A stretch of 64,000 bases of DNA, from NCBI RefSeq assembly GCF_015207005.2, contig NZ_JADEXS020000001.1, positions 4,340,001 through 4,404,000 of the forward strand. Reading direction: 5' to 3'. Positions 8,713 through 17,089 of this stretch are shown here, one piece after another. Position numbers and translations under genes: made by a program. Position 1 is the stretch's first letter; each line of letters begins with the position of its first letter. The notes beneath the pieces are model-generated. The model saw nothing but the letters and a program-made list of their open reading frames with translations. It searched no databases and was not told the DNA's origin. Source of the stretch: Desmonostoc muscorum LEGE 12446 (GTDB taxonomy: Bacteria; Cyanobacteriota; Cyanobacteriia; Cyanobacteriales; Nostocaceae).

Positions 8713-9747
8713 ATGAATACCCAAACAACACCCCAACTACCAATTCCCTCGCACTATGACCCTGATAAAGTCGGCGAAGTCTGGCGCGTACCTTACCAAG
8801 AACTTGCAGCGGCAGCCGAAACCTGGGCAAAACAACACAATATTCAACCTGCATCTTCAGATAAAACCCGCATTTGCCTACTATTAATTGATGTCCAAAA
8901 TACCTTTTGCATTCCTGGATTTGAATTATTTGTAGGTGGAAAATCCGCTACTGCGGCAGTGGATGATAATCGACGATTGTCTGAATTTATCTATCGCAAC
9001 TTAGGACTAATCACAAAAATTGTCCCCACCTTAGATACTCACACAGCAACGCAAATTTTTCATCCCATCTTTTGGGTGAACGCCGCCGGAGAACATCCCA
9101 CTCCGGCAGCTACTAATATTACTCCTGGAGATATCGAACAAGGCATCTGGAAAGTTAACCCAGCAGTTGCTGATAGTGTTACTAATGGCAATTACGAATT
9201 ATTAGAAAAACATGCTTACCATTACGTTAAGCAACTCAGTCAAGACGGTAAATATCCCCTCACAGTTTGGCCTTATCATTCAATGCTGGGTGGCATTGGT
9301 CATGCTTTAGTTTCATCAGTAGAAGAAGCAATCTTTTTTCACGGTATTGCTCGTCAAAATCAAACCCAATTTGAAATTAAAGGCGAAAATCCTTTAACAG
9401 AAAACTATTCTATTTTACGCCCAGAAGTTTTAGAAGATTTTGAAAACCGTCCACTTGCTCAAAAGAACACGCAGTTAATTAAGCAACTTTTAGAATTTGA
9501 TGCTGTAATTATTGGTGGTCAAGCTAAAAGTCATTGTGTCGCCTGGACAATTGACGATTTATTAACAGAAATTAAGCAGGTAGATGCCACCCTTGCTCAA
9601 AAAATCTATTTGCTAGAAGATTGCACTTCCCCTGTTGTTGTTCCTGGTGTTGTGGACTACACAGAACAAGCAGATGCAGCGTTTACAAGATTTGTAGAGG
9701 CAGGAATGCACGTCGTGAAATCTACTGAAATTGGGGATTGGCCGTAG
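8713..9747 (+). CDS. Isochorismatase/nicotinamidase-like cysteine hydrolase
   Basis: A 344-residue protein of the cysteine hydrolase superfamily. Motifs visible are [10 protein letters not shown] with the catalytic Asp, the [11 protein letters not shown] metal-site region, and GGQAKSHCV with the nucleophile Cys275. The protein is longer than nicotinamidase (about 200 residues) because of an N-terminal extension of about 55 residues and a long insert around residues 120-220. The substrate may be an amide such as nicotinamide, but the extension makes the assignment open. It starts at ATG 8713 after a MITE and stands as a single gene, convergent with the M23 peptidase gene. Confidence 0.85.
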   Translation: MNTQTTPQLPIPSHYDPDKVGEVWRVPYQELAAAAETWAKQHNIQPASSDKTRICLLLIDVQNTFCIPGFELFVGGKSATAAVDDNRRLSEFIYRNLGLITKIVPTLDTHTATQIFHPIFWVNAAGEHPTPAATNITPGDIEQGIWKVNPAVADSVTNGNYELLEKHAYHYVKQLSQDGKYPLTVWPYHSMLGGIGHALVSSVEEAIFFHGIARQNQTQFEIKGENPLTENYSILRPEVLEDFENRPLAQKNTQLIKQLLEFDAVIIGGQAKSHCVAWTIDDLLTEIKQVDATLAQKIYLLEDCTSPVVVPGVVDYTEQADAAFTRFVEAGMHVVKSTEIGDWP

Positions 9748-9815
9748 TGAAGAAGACGCGGGGACGCGAGGATGAGGGGACACGGGAGATAACCAATGCC
9801 CAATGCCCCACTTCC

Positions 9816-10733
9816 TCATTTCTTCAAATAACCCCTGGGATCTTGGGCTACCCAACCTAGAGATGAACTAGAACGCACTTCAAAATGGAGATGGGGTTGA
9901 CTGGCGCTTGGTGTTCCACTGGTGCCTACGGTTCCTAGTAAATCCCCTTTTTTTACTTGCTGACCAACACTGACTTTGATACTGTCAAGTTGGGCGTAGC
10001 GGCTTTGGAGTCCGCCACTGTGGTTAATGATGACCAGTTTGCCATAACTACCTTGCTCATTGGCAAAGGCTACGGTTCCAGGTGCGATCGCTAGCACATC
10101 TGTACCAACTGGTGCTAACAAATCAACGCCGCTATGGAAGAAAACTTGACCTGTACTAGGATTAATTTGCCAGCCATAAGCTAATGCCACAGTTACCACT
10201 TCTGGCAAGGGATATCCAGACAGAGACGCACGGTTTTGCGTACCTGTATTAGTAGTCACAGGGGACTTAGTGACAACACCATCGGGTGACCAATTTACCC
10301 CCGGAACAAACACTATTCTGGGGTCTTGTTGGCAACCATTCACCTCAAAAAGGCTATCAGCACGAACCTTGTATTTTGCCGCCACTTGCCGCCAAGTTTG
10401 GCCACGAGGCACTTCGACTACAATCCCATTGTAGGGAGGAATTTGCAGTACACTGCCAACGGTGGCGTAGGTGGAACCCGCCGCAGGCATCGCCCCGTTG
10501 TTCTGCAAAGCTGGATTCATCCCGATAATAGTTGTAGGAATGAGATTATAGCGCTGCGCTATGCTCTCCAAAGTTTCGCCACGAACTACTTTATGGCGTT
10601 GGAAGCGAGATAGGGCTGGAGTTGGGCAACCACCTACAGCAGCACTGGCGCTGTTCAAGTTTGGCAGTATGGATACTAAGCCCAAGGCGCTAACTAAGCT
10701 ACAGAGAAATAGTTGACGAAAAGGTAAAGTCAT
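9816..10733 (-). CDS. LysM-M23 family metallopeptidase (envelope, peptidoglycan hydrolase type)
   Basis: A 305-residue secreted protein. The signal peptide covers residues 1-31 (ALGLVS...SASA). Two LysM modules follow (KVVRGETLESIAQRYNL and VEVPRGQTWRQVAAKYKV), and residues about 185-300 form the M23/LytM domain with the zinc motifs HSGVDL and HLHFEVR. All ligands appear present, so it could be an active endopeptidase or an EnvC/NlpD-like activator. The gene is divergent from the htrA-like gene, with a repeat-filled 283-base spacer. Confidence 0.92.
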   Translation of the reverse strand: MTLPFRQLFLCSLVSALGLVSILPNLNSASAAVGGCPTPALSRFQRHKVVRGETLESIAQRYNLIPTTIIGMNPALQNNGAMPAAGSTYATVGSVLQIPPYNGIVVEVPRGQTWRQVAAKYKVRADSLFEVNGCQQDPRIVFVPGVNWSPDGVVTKSPVTTNTGTQNRASLSGYPLPEVVTVALAYGWQINPSTGQVFFHSGVDLLAPVGTDVLAIAPGTVAFANEQGSYGKLVIINHSGGLQSRYAQLDSIKVSVGQQVKKGDLLGTVGTSGTPSASQPHLHFEVRSSSSLGWVAQDPRGYLKK

Positions 10734-10782
10734 GTATACAAGTCAAGAGCGCATTAACTTTAGATTTTAGATGGAGATTTTA

Positions 10783-10934
10783 GGGATTGGGGACTGGGGA
10801 CTGGGGAATAGGGAATGGGGCGTGGGAAAGAGGAAAGGCTTGTTGCAATTTGTCTCCTTCATCTCCCCCAGTCCCCAATTCCCAGTCCCCAATTCCCAGT
10901 CCCCAATCCCCACTCCCCACTCCCCACTCCCCAA
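10783..10934. repeat. STRR block between divergent M23 and HtrA genes
   Basis: GGGGACT/GGGGATT heptamers on the left face AGTCCCC/AATCCCC heptamers on the right, forming an imperfect inverted arrangement about 150 bases long in the region where both promoters should lie. Confidence 0.85.
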
Positions 10935-11016
10935 TTCCTCCTAAATTGATCTGTCCACTTGCCGTTAGCTTGACTACACTTAGAAATTAGCAACTGCATT
11001 GCTGTCCTTGAGCAGA

Positions 11017-12228
11017 ATGATTATGAAGTTATCTTTAAAGCAACTGGCCGTTTATCTGTTTTTACTGGTGATCGGCGGTGGTGCAGGTTTGTTTGGCAGT
11101 CGTTATCTGCTGCCACAAAGTCGCTCGTTCCAACAGTTAAAAAATGTAACGATGGCTTTGCCTCCAGAATCAGTGGTTCCGAGTTCTCCTAATGGAGCGA
11201 TCGGGATTCCTGGGGGCGATAATGTAAATTTTATTGCAACGGCAGTGCAGAAAGTTGGCCCCGCTGTGGTGCGAATTAATGCCACCCGCAAAGTAGCCAA
11301 TCCCATTTCTGATGCTTTGAAAAATCCCCTCTTGCGGCGATTCTTTGGAGAAGATGAGCAACCAATTCCCCAAGAACGCATTGAACGCGGTACAGGATCG
11401 GGATTTATTTTGAGCGAAGATGGACAATTACTTACCAACGCTCATGTAGTAGCCGATACAGATACGGTACTAGTTACCCTCAAGGATGGTCGGACTTTAG
11501 AGGGTAAGGTGGTGGGAGTTGATTCGATGACTGATGTGGCGGTAGTGAAAATCAAAGCGAATCATCTACCGACGGTGAAGCTGGGAAATTCCCAAAACTT
11601 GATACCAGGACAGTGGGCGATCGCTATTGGCAATCCTCTGGGTTTAGATAACACTGTCACCATTGGCATCATCAGCGCTACAGACCGCACTAGCGCTCAA
11701 GTTGGTGTCCCAGATAAGCGAGTTACTTTCATCCAAACTGATGCTGCAATTAACCCCGGCAATTCCGGCGGCCCTTTGTTAAACGCTCAAGGCGAAGTGA
11801 TTGGTATTAACACTGCCATCCGCGCTGATGCTCAAGGACTCGGCTTTGCCATTCCCATTGAAACCGCCGCCCGCATTGCCAATGAACTTTTTACCAAAGG
11901 GCGTGTAGAACATCCCTTCTTGGGTATTGACATGGCAGACCTTTCTCCTAGCAGAAAGCAGCAGATTAATCAAGAAAATCAGCTGAATATTCAGCAGGAA
12001 GTGGGGGTTGTGATTAAAGGAGTAACAGAGGACTCTCCAGCCAAGCGGGGAGGACTTCTTCCTGGAGACGTGATTCAAAAAGTCAACGGTCAGCCAGTCA
12101 AAACCTCAGCCCAAGTACAGAAGCTGGTAGAGTCCAGCAAAGTCGGGGATATTTTAGCGATGGAAGTCAACCGCAGCGGTAAAATTCAAACCTTCAAAGT
12201 GCAATCAGGAACTTACCCCAAAAAATAG
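11017..12228 (+). CDS. HtrA/DegP-type serine protease with PDZ domain
   Basis: A 403-residue periplasmic or membrane-anchored protease of the HhoA/HhoB/HtrA group, which handles misfolded envelope proteins. ATG 11017 (or 11023) precedes a hydrophobic anchor at residues about 10-25. The trypsin-like triad is visible: His143 (TNAHVVAD), Asp173 (MTDVAVV) and Ser250 (GNSGGP). One PDZ domain covers residues about 300-400 (VTEDSPAKRGGLLPGDVIQKVNG). The frame also opens at TTG 10999. Which of the three cyanobacterial paralogues it represents is unclear. It is divergent from the M23 peptidase gene. Confidence 0.95.
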   Translation: MIMKLSLKQLAVYLFLLVIGGGAGLFGSRYLLPQSRSFQQLKNVTMALPPESVVPSSPNGAIGIPGGDNVNFIATAVQKVGPAVVRINATRKVANPISDALKNPLLRRFFGEDEQPIPQERIERGTGSGFILSEDGQLLTNAHVVADTDTVLVTLKDGRTLEGKVVGVDSMTDVAVVKIKANHLPTVKLGNSQNLIPGQWAIAIGNPLGLDNTVTIGIISATDRTSAQVGVPDKRVTFIQTDAAINPGNSGGPLLNAQGEVIGINTAIRADAQGLGFAIPIETAARIANELFTKGRVEHPFLGIDMADLSPSRKQQINQENQLNIQQEVGVVIKGVTEDSPAKRGGLLPGDVIQKVNGQPVKTSAQVQKLVESSKVGDILAMEVNRSGKIQTFKVQSGTYPKK

Positions 12229-12235
12229 TTAGGAG

Positions 12236-12261
12236 TACAGACGCGATTAATCGCGTCTGTA
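12236..12261. repeat. Perfect 26-bp palindrome behind the HtrA gene
   Basis: TACAGACGCGATTAATCGCGTCTGTA lies 8 bases after the stop codon. It is the same family as the palindromes at 45586 and inside the coding sequence near 24532. It could stabilise mRNA ends or be a mobile palindrome; no T-tract follows. Confidence 0.75.
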
Positions 12262-12355
12262 CAAGAGTGAGGAGTGAGGAGTTAGGAGTTAGAAGTTAAA
12301 AATTTCCCGCAACTCCTAACTCATAACTGATAATTCTCAACTCTCAACTCATCAC

Positions 12356-12694
12356 TCATAACTTTTGTTCTAACTGCATCCTTTGTTCCATCTGACGCAG
12401 AAAATAACCCGTCATCATGGCCGATGCGAGAAGCCCAGCTAGGTTCTCCCGATCTGTTGTAATTTGTACATTGAAATTTTCTGCCGGGAGCATTCCTACT
12501 AGCCCTTGGACATTTTGCGAGATGATTTGTTTAATTTCAGGGCTGACAGACTGGGCGACCCGGGCTAGAACATCAGGAGACTGATGTTGTAGATATTTGA
12601 GTAATTGATTGGGGTATTCTTCAGAATGATCCGAAAGAAGTTGATTAGGGTGTTCCTCAGAGTTGTCATTCAAAAAGTCAGGATTAAACACCAT
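12356..12694 (-). CDS. DUF760 family protein
   Basis: A 112-residue protein with the DUF760 core (LLKYLQHQSPDVLARVAQSVSPEIKQIISQNVQGLVGMLP), a family found in cyanobacteria and plastids. The N-terminus contains a recent internal duplication of about ten residues (EEHPNQLL then EEYPNQLL). In plants some DUF760 proteins influence protein turnover; no function can be assigned here. ATG 12694 starts the protein. Its C-terminus (MQLEQKL) runs up to a repeat tract. Confidence 0.82.
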   Translation of the reverse strand: MVFNPDFLNDNSEEHPNQLLSDHSEEYPNQLLKYLQHQSPDVLARVAQSVSPEIKQIISQNVQGLVGMLPAENFNVQITTDRENLAGLLASAMMTGYFLRQMEQRMQLEQKL

Positions 12695-12779
12695 TGGCAG
12701 TTTTATTTAGCTTAATTGCTAACTCTACTCTAAACCATAGTACAAGGGTAGCGCATTCACCACGGGTATAAGTCATAAA

Positions 12780-12945
12780 GGGGAGTGGGGAGTGGGGAGT
12801 GGGCATTGGGCATTGGGCATTGGGCATTGGGCATTGGGCATTAGTTATTTCTCCCCCTGCCTCCCCTGCCTCCCCTGCTCACTCATCTCCCTCATTTTCC
12901 CCATGCCCCATACCCCATTCCCTATTCCCTACTCCCCACTCCCTT
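12780..12945. repeat. STRR block overlapping the end of scpB
   Basis: GAGTGGG and GGGCATT heptamers, then CTGCCTCCC nonamers and CCCCATN heptamers. The last 24 bases run into the scpB reading frame and supply its final codons and stop. Confidence 0.85.
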
Positions 12946-13464
12946 CAGTTCTAGTTCTAGTTCTAATTGTTCTTCCTTCTGGTTGGTGGCAAGTATTTGC
13001 GGAAGTTCTTCGATTTGGAAATATTGATGAAATTTCGGGGTTACTTGCAGCGAGTAGGAGCGAGAATCGCTGTCTCGCCGCTTGCGAACGAAACCAAGTT
13101 CAACGAGTTCCGGAACGTGCTGATATACTCCTGAACCCCGCAAGTTAATTAAGTCGCTCTGGAGTATGGGATTATTGAGAGCGATCGCTGCCAAAGTTCG
13201 CAATGCACCTACACCCAATTCTACTGGTATCATTGTTTGCACTAAATCATGAAAATCAGACCTAAGTTGCAAACTGTAACCATCTGGGGTTTCTACTACT
13301 TCTAGGGCGCTATCTCGGTGGGCATAGTTGTCCATTAGTTCAATGATGCCTTCCTTAACAGTGGCGCGATCGCAAGCGGCATACTCGGCGATTTCGCCGA
13401 GCGACAAGGGTTTACCCTTTAAATAGAGAATTGCTTCTATCTTAGTCGCTGTGGCTGTAATCAT
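12922..13464 (-). CDS. scpB: Segregation and condensation protein B (ScpB)
   Basis: A 180-residue winged-helix partner of the SMC-ScpA condensin complex, needed for chromosome compaction and segregation. The N-terminal WH domain (KIEAILYLKGKPLSLGEIAE) and the second WH domain (LRTLAAIALNNPILQSDLINLRG...GFVRKRRD) are visible. The C-terminus QLELELELKGVGSRE is unusual: its last residues and the TAG stop are read from the tandem repeat at 12922-12945. ScpA and SMC genes are not nearby. Confidence 0.92.
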   Translation of the reverse strand: MITATATKIEAILYLKGKPLSLGEIAEYAACDRATVKEGIIELMDNYAHRDSALEVVETPDGYSLQLRSDFHDLVQTMIPVELGVGALRTLAAIALNNPILQSDLINLRGSGVYQHVPELVELGFVRKRRDSDSRSYSLQVTPKFHQYFQIEELPQILATNQKEEQLELELELKGVGSRE

Positions 13465-13590
13465 TTAGTGGTTAGTCATTGGTCAAACAATTTTGGATTT
13501 TAGATTTTGGATTTTGGATTGACAACTAATAATCAATAAGTCTCTGGGATTATATCCTAAAATGTCAAAAATGTTTTGATAATTTCAAAA

Positions 13591-13699
13591 TTGGGGATTG
13601 GGGACTGGGGATTGGGGATTGGGGATTGGTTATCAATTCTCATCCCTCACTCCCTCATCTCCCTCATCTCCCTCATCTCCCTCATCTCCCCAGTCCCCT
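13591..13699. repeat. STRR block: GGGGATT heptamers and CTCATCTCC nonamers
   Basis: Six or seven GGGGATT/GGGGACT units then four CTCATCTCC units, between scpB and the end of ispD. The block stops exactly at the ispD stop codon. Confidence 0.85.
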
Positions 13700-14382
13700 C
13701 AAAGACCTCTGCTCGTAAGGATAAATTCTGCGATCGCTAAATCTTGTGGGGTGGTAACTTTTAAATTTGTCTCTTCCCCTTCGACAATTCTGACTTGAAT
13801 GCCGCATCTTTCAAACAAAGCCGCATCGTCTGTTACTTCCCAGCCTTGACGGACACCTTCAGCATGACACTGCTTCAACAATTTGACATCGAATCCTTGG
13901 GGCGTTTGTGCTGCCCACAGTTGTTGTCTGTCGGGTGTACTTTGAATTATTCCTTGTCCATCAACGACTTTGATGGTGTCTTTGACGGGCACCGCAGCAA
14001 TTAAACCACGACATTGGCCAATGGCTTGGGCACAAGAGTTAAATAAATCTGGCGTGACTAGACACCTGGCTCCGTCGTGAATCAAAACTTGTTCTGCATT
14101 GGCTGGTAGGGCTTGTAAGCCGTTGTAAACAGATTCTTGGCGGGTGGAGCCGCCTGGAATCAATTCTACTGGTTTAGTTAGTTTCAAATCGGCGAGAATT
14201 GCCTTAAAATCAGGCCAGTCAGTGGGTTGGGAAATAATTCCGATCCAACTGATTTTACTGGCCGCTTGGGCGGCTAATAAAGTCCAAGCAATAATTGGTT
14301 GCGATCGCACCTGAAGCAGGAGTTTATTGCGGTTACTCCCCATCCTTTTTCCGATTCCCGCAGCTGGAATTAGTAAATACAC
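13699..14382 (-). CDS. ispD: 2-C-methyl-D-erythritol 4-phosphate cytidylyltransferase (IspD)
   Basis: A 227-residue enzyme of the MEP pathway, joining CTP and MEP to CDP-methylerythritol. The nucleotide-binding N-terminus has AAGIGKRMGSNRNKLLLQV, and the substrate regions VLIHDGARCLVT and DDAALFE are intact. I prefer GTG 14382 because a GAGG ribosome site lies six bases upstream; the frame also has TTG at 14394. It is divergent from the GT9 gene with about 70 bases between, so the two share a promoter region. Confidence 0.95.
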   Translation of the reverse strand: MYLLIPAAGIGKRMGSNRNKLLLQVRSQPIIAWTLLAAQAASKISWIGIISQPTDWPDFKAILADLKLTKPVELIPGGSTRQESVYNGLQALPANAEQVLIHDGARCLVTPDLFNSCAQAIGQCRGLIAAVPVKDTIKVVDGQGIIQSTPDRQQLWAAQTPQGFDVKLLKQCHAEGVRQGWEVTDDAALFERCGIQVRIVEGEETNLKVTTPQDLAIAEFILTSRGL

Positions 14383-14451
14383 AGAATTCCTCAATCTTTA
14401 AGCTATATATTTTCCCCTAAAATAGGGAGCGAGTAAGCGTCAATAAATATT

Positions 14452-15414
14452 ATGCGAGTAGTAGCCCTTGTACCTGGCGGAATTGGCGACCAAATTCTCT
14501 TCTTTCCGACTCTAGATGACCTGAAGCGCTATTACCCAAACGCTCAGATAGATGTCGTTGTTGAACCCCAAGCAAAGGCGGCCTACCAGGTTAGCAAGTC
14601 AGTTCACGAGGTACTGGCTTTTGATTTCAAAGACCGTAACAGTCTGGCAGATTGGGGCAACCTGGTGGGCACAATTCGCGATCGCGAATACGATGTTGTC
14701 ATTGCTGTTAAGCAAATTTGGTTGCTTGGTCTTTTGCTCTGGTTGACGGGAATTCCCATACGTATTGGCTACAAAGGCAAAGGTTCGGTTTTTCTGACCC
14801 ACGCTGTGCCATTTAAAGCATCACAGTATGCGGCGGCAGCATATCACGACTTGCTGCAACCATTGGGTATCAATACTCCTGTACCAGAGTTAGCTGTAAA
14901 TGTGCCAAAACCAGATATTGAGTGGGCACAAAAAGAACAAAAACGCTTAGGAATACATGAAACAGGCTATGTCTTGATTCATCATGGCCGTTCTGAGCAG
15001 TTATTTCAAGCTAAAGAACAGGATAAAATTTATCCTGTTCAAAGTTGGCGGCAAATTATCCAAGATTTCCAATACAAGCAGCCGGATCTGCCTGTGGTGG
15101 TAATTAAGGGGGCTGAGGATGATCAGTTTGTGCGATCGCTACTGGAGTCTTCTCCAGATATCAAAGTAACTGCCCCAAATGATATTGGCAAGTTAACTGC
15201 CATGATTGCCGGGGCAAATTTGATGTTGTCTACTGACAGTGCGGCACTACAACTCAGTGTTGCAGTACAAACTTACACTATTGCCTTGTTTGGCCCCACT
15301 GATCCAGCTAAGTCGTTGCCGAAAAACGATAAATTCCTGGCCATTAAATCCCCTACGGGCAAAACGGCAGATATTTCACCAAACGCTGTTTTGGAGAAAA
15401 TTTGGGGTGGTTGA
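14452..15414 (+). CDS. Glycosyltransferase family 9 (heptosyltransferase-like)
   Basis: A 320-residue GT-B protein similar to ADP-heptose:LPS heptosyltransferases. The N-terminal domain has VPGGIGDQILFFPTLDDLK, and the C-terminal donor domain has STDSAALQLSVAV and ALFGPTDPAKS. Such proteins add a sugar to cell-surface polysaccharide or LPS core; the sugar cannot be read from sequence. ATG 14452 is the only sensible start. It is divergent from ispD. Confidence 0.9.
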   Translation: MRVVALVPGGIGDQILFFPTLDDLKRYYPNAQIDVVVEPQAKAAYQVSKSVHEVLAFDFKDRNSLADWGNLVGTIRDREYDVVIAVKQIWLLGLLLWLTGIPIRIGYKGKGSVFLTHAVPFKASQYAAAAYHDLLQPLGINTPVPELAVNVPKPDIEWAQKEQKRLGIHETGYVLIHHGRSEQLFQAKEQDKIYPVQSWRQIIQDFQYKQPDLPVVVIKGAEDDQFVRSLLESSPDIKVTAPNDIGKLTAMIAGANLMLSTDSAALQLSVAVQTYTIALFGPTDPAKSLPKNDKFLAIKSPTGKTADISPNAVLEKIWGG

Positions 15415-15788
15415 AGAAGAATACAGAATTCAGAACACAGAATTCAGAATCAATTCAGTGGAGAATTGTAACCGACTACTTACGTAGAACCCGTGCATCT
15501 ATCATCTGTATCAACTTCAGGTGAAGCCTTAAGATATTGGGTATTCCCAGCCGATGGTTAGGAATACCCAATATTAGTAGGATGCGGCTTTTTGCTCAAT
15601 CCCCCACTTCAACCATTGCTATAGCAAGGGACTGGGGACTGGGGACTGGGGATTGGGGACTGGGTGAAAAGTCTTTTTGTGTCTGAGTTTTATCATCTGT
15701 TGATGTCCTAAGCACCGTAGCTGTTGCTATAAATTCTGAATTCTGACTTCTGAATTCTGAATTCTGACTTCTGACTTCTGCATCTTCT
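15415..15788. other. Intergenic region with repeats and a 14-bp inverted repeat
   Basis: No gene is seen. It holds AATTCAGAA repeats (15421-15450), a perfect inverted repeat ATATTGGGTATTCC / GGAATACCCAATAT at 15534-15547 and 15561-15574 (13-base loop, no T-tract), GGGGACT heptamers at 15626-15663 and ATTCTGA/CTTCTGA heptamers at 15735-15781. The inverted repeat may be a 3' mRNA structure for the convergent genes. Confidence 0.7.
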
Positions 15789-16274
15789 TCAAAATATCTC
15801 AAAAAAAGCATCGTCTAATTCATAACCCAGCATTTGAGCCATAGATTTGAGCCGGGATAAGCTGGGAATGCCTTGCTGTTTGAACCAATCACTCAAGATA
15901 AAAATTTTGTGCATCAAAAATATCTCTAAAGCTTCAGGATTATACTGAATGCCCTCTTGAGAACTGAACTGGTGTGGTACTAACATGGCGGTATAGCGAG
16001 CAAATTCTCCAGTTTTCCAATCTAGTAAAAATGGTAACCAAGGGTATTTAGCATCTAGACGCACAAACCACAGCCGAATCTCTGGAATTTCTGAGAGTTC
16101 CCGTGGATCGTCAGGTTCTTTGTCGTAATTGATATCAAAGCTTAGCTGCTGTTCGTGGGATGCGACCCCATCTTCCAGCAGTTGTTCAATCACTACTGAC
16201 GCAGGCGACAGATCTAAATTGTTAATCAAGTCATTATTGAGTGCGATCGCAATTGTTTTTGACTCAGCAGCCAC
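15789..16274 (-). CDS. CRR6-type NDH-1 assembly factor (DUF1817)
   Basis: The conserved block EPDDPRELSEIPEIRLWFVRLDAKYPWLPF-type sequence and GEFARYTAMLVPHQFS match the CRR6 family (chlororespiratory reduction 6), which in chloroplasts helps mature the NdhI subunit of the NDH-1 complex; cyanobacteria have orthologues. GTG 16274 gives 161 residues, close to the family length. The frame is open to an ATG at 16364 (191 residues), but the extra N-terminus does not look conserved. Assignment is by recalled family similarity. The C-terminus ends DAFFEIF. Confidence 0.75.
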   Translation of the reverse strand: MAAESKTIAIALNNDLINNLDLSPASVVIEQLLEDGVASHEQQLSFDINYDKEPDDPRELSEIPEIRLWFVRLDAKYPWLPFLLDWKTGEFARYTAMLVPHQFSSQEGIQYNPEALEIFLMHKIFILSDWFKQQGIPSLSRLKSMAQMLGYELDDAFFEIF

Positions 16275-16512
16275 TTTCTTTATGCTCAACTGTAGGATCG
16301 AGAATCCACAGTAGCAGTTTTGAGCCGTTGACGCTACGTTTGCTGTCAGATTGCTAGGCTGCAAGGTCTTGAATAAGGAAACTCCAACAAATAAATTACT
16401 ACTATTTGTGGGGTGGGCATCTTGCCATTGGTGTCAAGTTAAGAAAAATAGAGTCTTGTCAAGTGGGTAAGATTCAATGGTTAAACTCAACACAAGGGTG
16501 TTGAGAATAGCC

Positions 16513-16836
16513 ATGACAAAGCCACGGAAAAAACAAGGAAATCCAGACTTTCGACATCGGGTAACTTGCCCAACCCCAACAAGTGGAGAGATCGAATCAC
16601 GGTTGATAGAGCTATTAACTCCAGGGACATTTGCCAATTTAAAAAATGTAAAAGACAAAGAGCGTAGCTTACGCGATGCCTTCGGCGGGCAAAGCCTACG
16701 CGTACTAACCCTACCAGTGATGGCAGCAATAGTATTGAGTTTAGTGTATCGAAAAATACAGTATTTAACAGATGTGTTGCGTTGCCTGGAAGTAGAAGTG
16801 TCAGTTAACACATTGTTTGTCGCTTTAACAGATTAA
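16513..16836 (+). pseudogene. N-terminal remnant of an IS4-type transposase
   Basis: 107 residues (MTKPRKKQGNPDFRHRV...SVNTLFVALTD) resemble only the N-terminus of Nostoc IS4-family transposases; the DDE catalytic part is absent. Within it, AFGGQSL appears inserted between SLRD and RVLTLP, corresponding to a 21-base multiple derived from the dispersed repeat GCGATGCCTTCGGCGGGCAAAGCCTACGCG (about 16671-16701). The frame is open from 16477. No terminal inverted repeats were found, so this is a degraded fragment. Confidence 0.6.
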
Positions 16837-17089
16837 TGTCGTCCTTTGAAAAACTGCTAAAATCAAGCCTGCTTAAGGAGTTGTAATTTTTTTTAGTATT
16901 CCTGACAAGGCGCAAATTTATGATTATATCAACAGGTAAAAAGCTTACATCGTATGCTTTTATATTTTCATAACATCAATTTGTTAAAGCGACGAGCAAT
17001 TTGTTAACCGACACCATAATAACCCCCACTAAAAATTGTTTATCTAGCCGTGCTTATTGTTATAAACTTTACGGAAAGTTGATGGCTTT

